Shown piece by piece: positions 8,844 through 14,622 of a stretch of 20,233 bases of DNA. The position numbers and the translations under genes are program-made. Source of the stretch: a virus; the IMG/VR virus record IMGVR_UViG_3300031999_000244, positions 1 through 20,233 of that record. One strand, given 5' to 3'. Numbering within the stretch: the stretch's first letter is position 1; the number at the start of each line of letters is the position of its first letter. The notes under the pieces are model-generated. The model saw only the letters and a list, made by a program, of their open reading frames with translations, did no database searches and was not told the DNA's origin.

Positions 8844-9092
8844 TTATTTTTTAAATATTTTATTGTATATTCTACTTTTGTTTTTTGTTCCAAGTTTAAA
8901 TTCTAAAACGGTATTGCCTGGAAAAGAATAATCTTCACCTGGTTCCATTATTTTAGAATTGCCTTCATTATCAATACCCAAAACGGGGAAACCTACGTTT
9001 TTCATTGTGATTTCCCCGCTAGGTATTACATTATAAGGTCTATCTTTATCAGGACTATTTTTTTTATAACCTGTTGTTGATAGATTTTTCAT
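8844..9092 (-). CDS. Small phage protein, possible virion component
   Basis: An 82-aa protein that begins MKNLSTTGYKKNSPDKDRPY, continues with VIPSGEITMKNVGFPVLGID and ends in a basic strand-rich tail (KLGTKNKSRIYNKIFKK). The middle turns (NEGNSKIMEPGEDYSFPGN) fit short beta hairpins. I recall similar proteins in uncultured Bacteroidota phages in the same neighbourhood, without known function. It lies between the 159-aa and 88-aa genes with 1-2 bp gaps, so it belongs to the same transcript. A minor capsid or tail-attachment role is possible but not shown by any motif. Confidence 0.68.
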   Translation of the reverse strand: MKNLSTTGYKKNSPDKDRPYNVIPSGEITMKNVGFPVLGIDNEGNSKIMEPGEDYSFPGNTVLEFKLGTKNKSRIYNKIFKK

Positions 9093-9093
9093 T

Positions 9094-9573
9094 TTATTTT
9101 CCGGCTAAACTTAGGGTATAATTTTGAGCCATTGTATTAGCCTTTCTTGCTCCTTCAGTACTAGACTTCATTTTACCATATTCTTTTTTCAAAGCTTCAA
9201 CAGCATCCGGATTTCTAGCTTCTGCTTTCTTAAGGATTTTTCCGGCGCTATCCGTAATAAACATGTCGTTCGGGGCTTTCTCTAATCCAAGTTCTTTACC
9301 AGACCTTAAAGATTTTTCAAAAGCTTTAGGAGCCGTTTTACCAGATTTAACATCAAACTCAGTTCCAGATATAACTTTACCCGTAGGAGCGTTTGAAGCA
9401 AATGCCTCAGCTTTTTTCTGCTCATCCGCTGTAGGCCCAAATGCTTTTCTTTTAGCAATAGACTCTTCCATCTTTTCTACTTTTGGATCTTCAGCTGTTT
9501 GTAAAAATACAGCAGGTATTCCATATCCGGTTTTTGAACGGTTACCTCTACCGTAATCTTGTTTGTATGCCAT
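9094..9573 (-). CDS. Basic hydrophilic protein of the structural block
   Basis: A 159-aa protein rich in Lys, Ala, Glu and Gly with little hydrophobic core. The N-terminus (MAYKQDYGRGNRSKTGYGIP) resembles the MAYK/MAFL openings of two other proteins in this window. The rest holds several short charged helices, for example KVEKMEESIAKRKAFG and AVEALKKEYGKMKSS. Much of it is likely disordered or only folds on a partner. AACAATTAA lies 11 nt before the ATG (9585-9593). Based on position it may be a minor or internal virion protein, but nothing in the sequence proves this, and no domain was recognised. Confidence 0.65.
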   Translation of the reverse strand: MAYKQDYGRGNRSKTGYGIPAVFLQTAEDPKVEKMEESIAKRKAFGPTADEQKKAEAFASNAPTGKVISGTEFDVKSGKTAPKAFEKSLRSGKELGLEKAPNDMFITDSAGKILKKAEARNPDAVEALKKEYGKMKSSTEGARKANTMAQNYTLSLAGK

Positions 9574-9595
9574 TTTGTTTATTTTTAATTGTTAT

Positions 9596-9955
9596 TTATT
9601 TTATTCTTGTATATACTACAGTTGCGTTAACTGGTCCTTTCACAATGCATTCTAAAGTATTGTTATCAATAAATGTATAACTGCATTCCGTAGTCCAGTT
9701 TGTTTCGTCGCAAATTGATTTAATAACCAATACATTATTTAGTATTCTTATTGATAATAATCTTAACGGGCCTCCATCAACCGTGCTAAACTCAACAACT
9801 TGTAATTGGTTTTTAATATCTTTCCAAAATACCATTTGTGTTGCATGGCGATTTGGTTCCCAATATCCAATTAAACTATTAATATTAACTTTTGATTGAG
9901 CAAAAATATTAAAACTCAGTAATGCAAATACGGTAATTAAAAATACTTTTTTCAT
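9596..9955 (-). CDS. Exported small protein, possibly lipocalin-like
   Basis: A 119-aa protein with a clear Sec signal peptide (MKKVFLITVFALLSFNIFAQ), probably cleaved near residue 20. The mature part starts SKVNINSLIGYWEPN and continues with repeated beta strands (MVFWKDIKNQLQVVEFS, RLLSIRILNNVLVIKS, CSYTFIDNNTLECIVKG). A GxW near the mature N-terminus followed by strands is the pattern of small lipocalin-like proteins of Bacteroidota, but the barrel would be short. Two Cys (in SICDETNWTTEC) could form a disulfide in the periplasm. An exported protein inside a virion gene block may be an accessory gene acting on the envelope, for example in superinfection exclusion. That role is a guess. Confidence 0.7.
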   Translation of the reverse strand: MKKVFLITVFALLSFNIFAQSKVNINSLIGYWEPNRHATQMVFWKDIKNQLQVVEFSTVDGGPLRLLSIRILNNVLVIKSICDETNWTTECSYTFIDNNTLECIVKGPVNATVVYTRIK

Positions 9956-9960
9956 GATTA

Positions 9961-9988
9961 AATAATATTAGATTTATATAATATTATT
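9961..9988 (-). promoter_or_regulatory. AT-only inverted repeat before the exported-protein gene
   Basis: Perfect 10-bp arms (AATAATATTA at 9961-9970 and TAATATTATT at 9979-9988) flank an 8-nt loop. It lies between the metallopeptidase stop and the start of the exported 119-aa protein, ending 5 nt before the ATG. The stem has no G or C and no U-run follows it, so it is not a good terminator. It could fold at the start of translation or bind a protein. In AT-rich DNA some such repeats arise by chance. Confidence 0.35.
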
Positions 9989-9999
9989 ATCACGTGTAT

Positions 10000-10314
10000 T
10001 TACTGCTTTTTATAAGCTTCCATCTCCCAAGGTAATTTCTTAGACCCCTCTTTCATAGTTGCTCTGGGATATTTCTTTCCCTTCCACATAACATGAGTAT
10101 CCGTATAGTCTAAATCACCACGTTTCATTTGATCTATATGGACCTTCTCATGAGATATAGTTTTATTCTTTTGTAATTCTAATGGGGATACATCTTTATT
10201 AATTAGGATTGCTCCATTATTTTGCGCCATACCTAATATGTTATTATCCATGTCTGTACTATAGATCGGAGTATTATCCATATTATAAGGTGCACCCTTC
10301 ATTAAGAATGCCAT
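10000..10314 (-). CDS. Small HExxH zinc metallopeptidase-like protein
   Basis: A 104-aa protein with HEKVH at residues 55-59 inside KTISHEKVHIDQMKRGDLDY, a zincin active-site helix with two His ligands and a catalytic Glu. Glu97 or Glu99 in LPWEMEAY, about 40 residues on, is a good candidate for the third zinc ligand, giving an HExxH...E layout. Between them lies a conserved-looking WKGKKYPR segment. I recall similar minimal zincins in phages of Bacteroidota. The N-terminus MAFLMKGAPYNMDN resembles the opening of the 199-aa protein at 11242-11841. There is no signal peptide, so it would act in the cytoplasm or in the virion. Substrate unknown; virion-protein processing or host-protein cleavage are possible. 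Confidence 0.7.
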   Translation of the reverse strand: MAFLMKGAPYNMDNTPIYSTDMDNNILGMAQNNGAILINKDVSPLELQKNKTISHEKVHIDQMKRGDLDYTDTHVMWKGKKYPRATMKEGSKKLPWEMEAYKKQ

Positions 10315-10315
10315 A

Positions 10316-10492
10316 TTAGCACTTCTTCATTTTAGCCGCGCTCATTTTAGCTGGTGCTTTCATATAAGCAGCAGATTTCATTTTAGCAGGAGATTCCATT
10401 TCCTTTGCCATAGACTTTACTGAAGATACAGCTTTTTTAACTTCTTTATTTTTCATTGCTGCTTTAGCAATTTTTTTTACTACCTTTTTCAT
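10316..10492 (-). CDS. Lys/Ala/Met-rich basic small protein
   Basis: A 58-aa protein opening MKKVVKKIAKAAMKNKEVKK and ending in short repeats (SPAKMKSAAYMKAPAKMSAAKMKKC). It consists largely of Lys, Ala, Met and Ser, with only two or three acidic residues. The composition resembles the Lys/Ala-rich tails of histone H1-like proteins, which bind DNA without sequence preference. Because it lies among late genes, binding or condensing packaged DNA is a plausible role. Its stop lies 1 bp before the metallopeptidase ATG, so the two are coexpressed. It follows a hairpin at 10514-10539 and an A-rich leader. Real-gene status rests on the open frame, start context and tight packing. Confidence 0.65.
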   Translation of the reverse strand: MKKVVKKIAKAAMKNKEVKKAVSSVKSMAKEMESPAKMKSAAYMKAPAKMSAAKMKKC

Positions 10493-10513
10493 TTTTATTT
10501 TTTGTTTAATAAA

Positions 10514-10539
10514 TCAACCGCAAAATTAATCGCGGCTGA
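10514..10539 (-). terminator. GC-rich hairpin, partial terminator or attenuator candidate
   Basis: In minus-strand RNA, UCAGCCGC (from 10539-10532) pairs with GCGGUUGA (10521-10514) over 8 bp with one G-U pair and a 10-nt loop. This GC-rich stem stands out in an AT-only gap between the 92-aa stop and the 58-aa start. The following bases (UUUAUU) are a weak U-tract, so readthrough is likely. It could lower expression of downstream genes relative to the 92-aa protein, or protect the upstream mRNA 3' end. Confidence 0.45.
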
Positions 10540-10551
10540 TATAAATTATTA

Positions 10552-10830
10552 TTATGCTATTGCTACAGAAGTAACTTGAGATCCTGCTGGCAATGCTACA
10601 GCAACAACTTGTCCTCCAGGAACAGCAGCGATAGCCGCGTTAATCGCAGTAAGTACTTCTACTGCTTTAGCAGCGGTTGTAGTAAGCACAATGTTCTCAC
10701 CTGCAGTAAAAAGAGTTACAGCATTAGCAGCTGTTGCGAAAATACCGGTAATTGTATTTACATTAACTAATCTAGGTCCTGCAGCATAAGCTGTTGCGCT
10801 AGTTACAGGAATTGAAATAAAATTTGTCAT
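10552..10830 (-). CDS. Ala/Val/Thr-rich small protein, virion candidate
   Basis: A 92-aa protein with only a few charged residues. It begins MTNFISIPVTSATAYAAG and has alternating strands and turns (GIFATAANAVTLFTAGENIV, later QVVAVALPAGSQVTSVAIA). It resembles the 88-aa protein at 8575-8841 in size, composition and near absence of Lys, and both may be small beta-rich structural proteins. There is no signal peptide and no long membrane helix. The leader carries AACAATTAA 12 nt before the ATG, and a GC-rich hairpin follows the stop, which fits an abundant product. A decoration or tail-associated role is inferred. Confidence 0.65.
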   Translation of the reverse strand: MTNFISIPVTSATAYAAGPRLVNVNTITGIFATAANAVTLFTAGENIVLTTTAAKAVEVLTAINAAIAAVPGGQVVAVALPAGSQVTSVAIA

Positions 10831-10853
10831 TTTGTTTTGGTTTTAATTGTTGG

Positions 10854-11021
10854 TTATTCTTTTATTTTTTTGCTTTTAAAGTAATCTAAAATACGTATAC
10901 ATGTATATACAATAGACACTAATAATAATACTATTTTTAAAGTAGATTCTACTCTATCACTAAGACTTACTATGAGTGCTACCGCATTTAGTAAATACAT
11001 TTTTAGATCGGGTGTATGCAT
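10854..11021 (-). CDS. One-helix small membrane protein
   Basis: A 55-aa open frame beginning MHTPDLKMYLLNAVALIVSL and ending in a basic tail (YFKSKKIKE). A hydrophobic stretch (LKIVLLLVSIVYTCIRIL, about 28-45) should cross the inner membrane, and an earlier one (MYLLNAVALIVSL, about 8-20) might form a second, shorter helix. Its ATG overlaps the stop of the 72-aa gene in TAATG, the coupling seen at other junctions here, which supports it as a real gene. The layout resembles small phage membrane proteins, including holin-like or pinholin-like ones, but a better holin lies at 15455-15697. Function unknown. Confidence 0.6.
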   Translation of the reverse strand: MHTPDLKMYLLNAVALIVSLSDRVESTLKIVLLLVSIVYTCIRILDYFKSKKIKE

Positions 11022-11239
11022 TATCTTCTCGCTTTTGCTCTTTGTGTTATAGGCTCAGGCGAACAACTCGGTTGATCAAATCTAAGTTTGATTCCATCTT
11101 TTCCAGAACTAGATCCTTTACCTTTTGGATAACCAGTCGTGTCAAACGGTCCGTCCCATAAAGCGTTCGCTCCTACACCTGACATTTTAGCTTCGGTGTC
11201 AAAAGGAGTCATTGGGTGTATTTTTGCTTTTACATTCAT
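11021..11239 (-). CDS. Small Gly/Lys-rich protein, function unknown
   Basis: A 72-aa hydrophilic protein (MNVKAKIHPMTPFDTEAKMS at the start, then LWDGPFDTTGYPKGKGSSSG). It is rich in Gly, Ser, Lys and Pro with little hydrophobic core, so it is probably flexible. No domain, signal peptide or membrane helix was found. It lies 2 bp after the 199-aa gene and shares one base with the following membrane-protein gene, within a run of small late genes. A minor virion peptide is possible. The call as a gene rests on packing and the clean start. Confidence 0.6.
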   Translation of the reverse strand: MNVKAKIHPMTPFDTEAKMSGVGANALWDGPFDTTGYPKGKGSSSGKDGIKLRFDQPSCSPEPITQRAKARR

Positions 11240-11241
11240 AA

Positions 11242-11841
11242 TTAATTGTTTTCAAAGCCCAGTGCGGGCGTTATACTTGTGTCTACTCCTTGTGGTGGCA
11301 TCAAAGGGCCATCTTGTAATAATTCTGGATTTGCTAATTGCATAATTGGTGCTTCATTCCCGGGCACTGTTCTTGTAAAAGTATCTGCATTGGCATCACC
11401 ATATATCCCTTGTACTGCCATTGGATTTCCAATTGCTTTTGGGTTAATCGGAGCAGGTTGCATTGCAGACGGATTAACCGCGGCAGGAATAGGTTGAGCA
11501 GGTTTAACTCGAGTGCCAGTAACACGAATCGGCTTAGTTGGATTGTACTTTTTAGGTACCCTTGTTGTTGTATTGGCATTTGCTTTTGGCGGTGCTGCAA
11601 CTGTGGGTACTGTATTAGTCATTGCTCCTGTACCTTGTTGTAATTGTTGTGCCTGCATTGCTCTAGTGGCCGCGTTACTCATAGCCCCTGATAAACTTGT
11701 TCCAAACGCGTTTGATAATTGCGATTGTGGCAACGGTTGTACCGGCATCTGTGATTGGTTTTGTTGGCTAGCTAGATTTGCCATCGAACCTATCAATGAT
11801 CCAAATTGGTTCAAAGGACTATTCTTCATTTTATATGCCAT
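11242..11841 (-). CDS. Low-complexity Pro/Ala/Gln-rich protein with MAYKMKNSP start
   Basis: A 199-aa protein starting MAYKMKNSPLNQFGSLIGSM, then rich in Gln, Pro, Ala, Asn and Thr with repeated short motifs (QPLPQSQLSNAFG, KPAQPIPAAVNPSAMQPAP). There is no predicted globular core, membrane helix or catalytic motif. The opening resembles that of the metallopeptidase (MAFLMKGAPYN), and similar MKxSP openings are familiar to me from late proteins of uncultured Bacteroidota phages. It may be an extended internal or linker protein of the virion. Its start overlaps the winged-helix gene stop by 11 bp. Open frames on the opposite strand here are shadows of its composition. Confidence 0.65.
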   Translation of the reverse strand: MAYKMKNSPLNQFGSLIGSMANLASQQNQSQMPVQPLPQSQLSNAFGTSLSGAMSNAATRAMQAQQLQQGTGAMTNTVPTVAAPPKANANTTTRVPKKYNPTKPIRVTGTRVKPAQPIPAAVNPSAMQPAPINPKAIGNPMAVQGIYGDANADTFTRTVPGNEAPIMQLANPELLQDGPLMPPQGVDTSITPALGFENN

Positions 11842-12289
11842 GATTCCTTGTTTTATCTTTGTTCAAATGATCTATTGCGGTTTGCAATACTACATCTGTA
11901 TATGTTTTACCTTTCATTATACTATTATTCCTTGGTCTTGTTGGAATATCTTCTTCACCTAGCATTATACGATACATTCGGTTTATCAGTTGTTTACACT
12001 TAAATGAAACTTTGTATATGTTGTATTTTTGGGTTGTATGGTTTCTATTTCGCCACACTACTATCCACCCTTCTTTTAACAAATTGTTCCAGCGTTTATT
12101 GTCCCAACTGTAAGCGTACGTACCAATCTTATAATCTTGCTTGGTAAAGAATTCCATGCAATCAAAGTATATTAGCAATTCTAAATCAGAATCGGTTAAA
12201 TTATTATTTCTACAAGCCCATCTGCGTATCAACCTGTAATGTTTTAATAAGCCAAGACTTTTTACATCCTTTGCTTCTAGCTTTCTCAT
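11831..12289 (-). CDS. Winged-helix-like DNA-binding protein
   Basis: A 152-aa basic protein. Helical N-terminal part LKHYRLIRRWACRNNNLTDS, then DLELLIYFDCMEFFTKQDY, a likely recognition-helix region (SWDNKRWNNLLKEGW) and a two-strand wing (GWIVVWRNRNHTTQKYNIYK). A last long helix follows (CKQLINRMYRIMLGEED). This order is that of MarR-type winged-helix domains, and I recall closely similar proteins in Bacteroidota phages near structural genes. It overlaps groES by 4 bp (ATGA), so it is coupled to the chaperonin pair. It could regulate the late operon or bind DNA in packaging; regulator is the likelier guess. The C-terminal tail after residue 110 is variable and charged. Confidence 0.65.
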   Translation of the reverse strand: MRKLEAKDVKSLGLLKHYRLIRRWACRNNNLTDSDLELLIYFDCMEFFTKQDYKIGTYAYSWDNKRWNNLLKEGWIVVWRNRNHTTQKYNIYKVSFKCKQLINRMYRIMLGEEDIPTRPRNNSIMKGKTYTDVVLQTAIDHLNKDKTRNHGI

Positions 12290-12546
12290 AAAACAATTAC
12301 AACGTCTTGTAACTTTATAACCTTATAATCATGACCTTCAAATTCAATACCGTGACCGGCACTTTTGTCATAATAGATAATGTCTCCAACGTTCAACACT
12401 TTTATCTCATCACTTATAGAAACTATAACAGCTTCTTTATATCTTATATTCTCTTTATCTTTTTCTGCTAAAAGTAAACCGCCTTCCGTTTTGCTTAACC
12501 CCGTTTTCTTTAACGAAATTATAATGTTGTTACCTATTGCTTTCAT
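12286..12546 (-). CDS. groES: Co-chaperonin GroES (Hsp10)
   Basis: An 86-aa GroES-family protein, the lid that closes the GroEL cavity. The first strand NNIIISLKKT leads into a mobile loop (SKTEGGLLLAEK, about 18-29) whose GGLLL matches the GGIVL element that docks on GroEL. The core has KEAVIVSISD, LNVGDIIYYDKSAG and the closing strand LQDVVIVL. The usual length is about 95 residues, so it is slightly short, with the roof loop probably trimmed. It overlaps the end of groEL by 4 bp and the start of the winged-helix gene by 4 bp. The order groEL then groES is the reverse of the usual bacterial groES-groEL operon. A working partnership with the adjacent GroEL is inferred. Confidence 0.87.
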   Translation of the reverse strand: MKAIGNNIIISLKKTGLSKTEGGLLLAEKDKENIRYKEAVIVSISDEIKVLNVGDIIYYDKSAGHGIEFEGHDYKVIKLQDVVIVL

Positions 12547-14087
12547 GATACGCGTAAATTATTAATTACACAATCAGTTGATAATATAGTAACAGCTACA
12601 GATGCCGCATTTCTTAGTGCAGATTTTGTAACTAATAATGGATCAATAATCCCCGCTTCAATCATATTAACAATATCGCCAGTCATTACATTTAATCCAT
12701 CACCTTCTACAAACTTAGTCATTGTATCTTCCATTCCTGCATTTATCAGGATCGTATTGAAAGGGGCTTTAATTGCATCGAGTAAAACCCATTCTCCGGT
12801 ATTAACTCCAGTTAATGTTTGGGATGCGTTTAATAAAGCAATTCCCCCTCCTGGAACAATACCTTCTTTAATGGCTGCTTTAGTTGCACATATCGCGTCT
12901 TCCACTCTATCTGCTTTTTCTTTTAATTCAACATCTGAATTAGCGCCCACTTTTACAACAGCAACTTTTGCGGATAATCTTGCTAATCTTCTTTCTAATC
13001 GAATAACTTCAGCGGGATTAAGTTTACCTTCAAGTTGTGTTTTTAATTCATCAATTAATAGTTGTACTTCTTCAGTTGTACTATTAACTTGTAATATTGT
13101 CTCTGAATCATCGGTTATGGCTTTTAAACAACTACCTAAATGTTCTGGTAGTATTAAATCCATATCGTCACCTAAATCCTCATTTATAATTGTTGCGCCA
13201 GTTAATAAGGCAAGATCCATTAAGGTATCTTTTTTATTAACACCATAAGTTGGCGCATTAATTACATTTACTTTTATATTTCCTTTTACTTTATTCATTG
13301 CAAGAGCAGATAGAACGTTTGTTTCCATATCTGCAATAATCAATAAAGATTTATTTGCTTTTATAACGTGTTCAAGTACTGACTGTATTTGTCTGATACT
13401 CTCCACTGGTGATTCAATAATCAATACGACAGGATTTTCTAATTCTGCAATCCTTTTGTTTGGGTTAGTTATAAAATGTGAATTAACTAGACCTTTATCG
13501 TATTGTACGCCTTCAATTACTTCTATTTCTGTTTCGGCTGATGCTGATGTTTCCATCATTACAATTCCTGTTTCTCCAACGGATCTAAACGCATCGGCAA
13601 TAATCTTACCTAATACTGGATCATTGTTAGTTGAGATAGTTGCAATATTGTCAATCATATCTCCTGTAACCGGTACTGCAATTGATTCTAAATAAGTAAT
13701 CACCTGATTAGTCATTGACTCAATACCTTGCTTTACCTCTCTTGCATTATGTTTAGCTTGAACTTTGTAAGCTTCATTTAATATTGCATGAGCTAATACA
13801 GTTGCGGTAGTTGTACCGTCCCCCGCTTCTTTAACTGTTTTGCGAGCAGCTTCTTTTAAAAGTCTTGCCCCCATATTTTCAACTGGGTCCAATAAAATAA
13901 CACTATCTGCAACGGTAACTCCGTCCTTTGTTATAATTGGTCTCCCCTGATTATCTTCTAGCATTACACATTTACCACCAGCACCAAGCGTTGAGCTTAC
14001 GGCTTTTGTTAACTTTGTAATACCTTCGAACACTTTATCTTGAGCATCTTGCCCAAAGCTAAGATTCTTAACTATTGCATCTGACAT
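12543..14087 (-). CDS. groEL: Chaperonin GroEL (Hsp60), phage-encoded
   Basis: A complete 514-aa group I chaperonin. The equatorial ATP site has TLGAGGKCV (33-41), TKDGVTVA (53-60) and DGTTT (90-94); the Asp of RVEDAICATKAAIKEG (394-409) corresponds to the hydrolysis Asp of GroEL, and VPGGGIAL follows. The apical domain (about 190-375) keeps the layout of GroEL, including SLLIIADMETNVLSAL. The C-terminus ends at NNLRVS and lacks the flexible GGM-repeat tail; with some loop trimming this explains the length below 548. No key ATPase residue is missing, so it should be active, probably folding phage capsid or tail proteins. It leads a coupled groEL-groES-winged helix cassette and is preceded by a 67-bp gap. 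Confidence 0.95.
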   Translation of the reverse strand: MSDAIVKNLSFGQDAQDKVFEGITKLTKAVSSTLGAGGKCVMLEDNQGRPIITKDGVTVADSVILLDPVENMGARLLKEAARKTVKEAGDGTTTATVLAHAILNEAYKVQAKHNAREVKQGIESMTNQVITYLESIAVPVTGDMIDNIATISTNNDPVLGKIIADAFRSVGETGIVMMETSASAETEIEVIEGVQYDKGLVNSHFITNPNKRIAELENPVVLIIESPVESIRQIQSVLEHVIKANKSLLIIADMETNVLSALAMNKVKGNIKVNVINAPTYGVNKKDTLMDLALLTGATIINEDLGDDMDLILPEHLGSCLKAITDDSETILQVNSTTEEVQLLIDELKTQLEGKLNPAEVIRLERRLARLSAKVAVVKVGANSDVELKEKADRVEDAICATKAAIKEGIVPGGGIALLNASQTLTGVNTGEWVLLDAIKAPFNTILINAGMEDTMTKFVEGDGLNVMTGDIVNMIEAGIIDPLLVTKSALRNAASVAVTILSTDCVINNLRVS

Positions 14088-14154
14088 AATTTAATTTGAT
14101 TTGATTTGATATAGTATATATATCACATGTTTCTACAGCTTTTTACCCCACTGA
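14088..14154 (-). promoter_or_regulatory. Possible promoter/operator region before groEL
   Basis: This 67-bp gap is among the largest in the window. It contains an inverted repeat (GATATA at 14108-14113 and TATATC at 14119-14124), the palindrome ACATGT at 14125-14130, and a run of CAAAT repeats just before the groEL ATG. No clear Bacteroidota -7/-33 promoter (TAnnTTTG with TTG) was seen. A start of transcription or a binding site for a regulator is plausible but not proven. Confidence 0.35.
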
Positions 14155-14622
14155 TTAAAATAGCTTGTATTCAAATATAAATCCATATCCACTAGGATTA
14201 TCCAATTGCATATAATACCTAGCTCCAATATTAATCTTTTTAAATTCTAATAATATAGTTCCGTATAAATAAGGATTAATCAAACTAGCGTTTACGGTTT
14301 GAACCCCAAGGTAACTATGCAACTCCGGCTTTTTAAACCATCCAATCGCTTTGTCTTGAACTGTAATTATTTCATCTTTTTTAAAAAGGATACTATCCTT
14401 AATTTTTATAATTTCTACAAGTTCATTGTTTTGATCTTGCAGGTTTTTTATGTTTTCATTTTTTATTTTTAAAAGCTGTTTACATATATCTCCTTTAACA
14501 AGATCCTTAACAACCTCTCTTGCTAAGCTTTCATTTAATACTATCTTTTTGATTGTATCGTTCTGCGAAATACCTTTGAAGCTCACTAAAAGCAATAGTA
14601 TCAATAATCTTAATTGTATCAT
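14155..14622 (-). CDS. Exported coiled-coil protein with possible outer-membrane C-terminus
   Basis: A 155-aa protein with a strong signal peptide (MIQLRLLILLLLVSFKGISQ), probably cleaved near ISQ. Residues of about 45-90 are a coiled coil (KIKNENIKNLQDQNNELVEI). The last 55 residues form alternating strands (HSYLGVQTVNA, YLYGTILLEFKKINIGARYY, YGFIFEYKLF) and end in Phe, as in outer-membrane beta proteins recognised by BamA. The start lies inside the upstream spanin-like gene, overlapping by 92 bp, and the signal peptide fixes it there. There is no lipobox Cys. Overlapped genes for inner- and outer-membrane partners are typical of Rz/Rz1 spanins, so I infer an outer-membrane lysis partner. 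An unrelated envelope protein is the alternative. Confidence 0.6.
   Translation of the reverse strand: MIQLRLLILLLLVSFKGISQNDTIKKIVLNESLAREVVKDLVKGDICKQLLKIKNENIKNLQDQNNELVEIIKIKDSILFKKDEIITVQDKAIGWFKKPELHSYLGVQTVNASLINPYLYGTILLEFKKINIGARYYMQLDNPSGYGFIFEYKLF

Noticed and set aside
10890-10915. Palindrome TATACATGTATA as an operator
   Set aside because: It lies within the small membrane-protein gene and is a low-complexity AT palindrome expected by chance in this sequence.
11513-11962. 149-aa plus-strand open frame, and overlapping plus-strand frames at 11246-11643
   Set aside because: They lie opposite the low-complexity 199-aa gene, and their Cys/Ile/Val-rich translations follow from its Pro/Ala/Gln codons. 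Nothing else is on the plus strand.
12757-13248. 163-aa plus-strand open frame
   Set aside because: It is antisense to the unambiguous groEL gene and has no recognisable domain.
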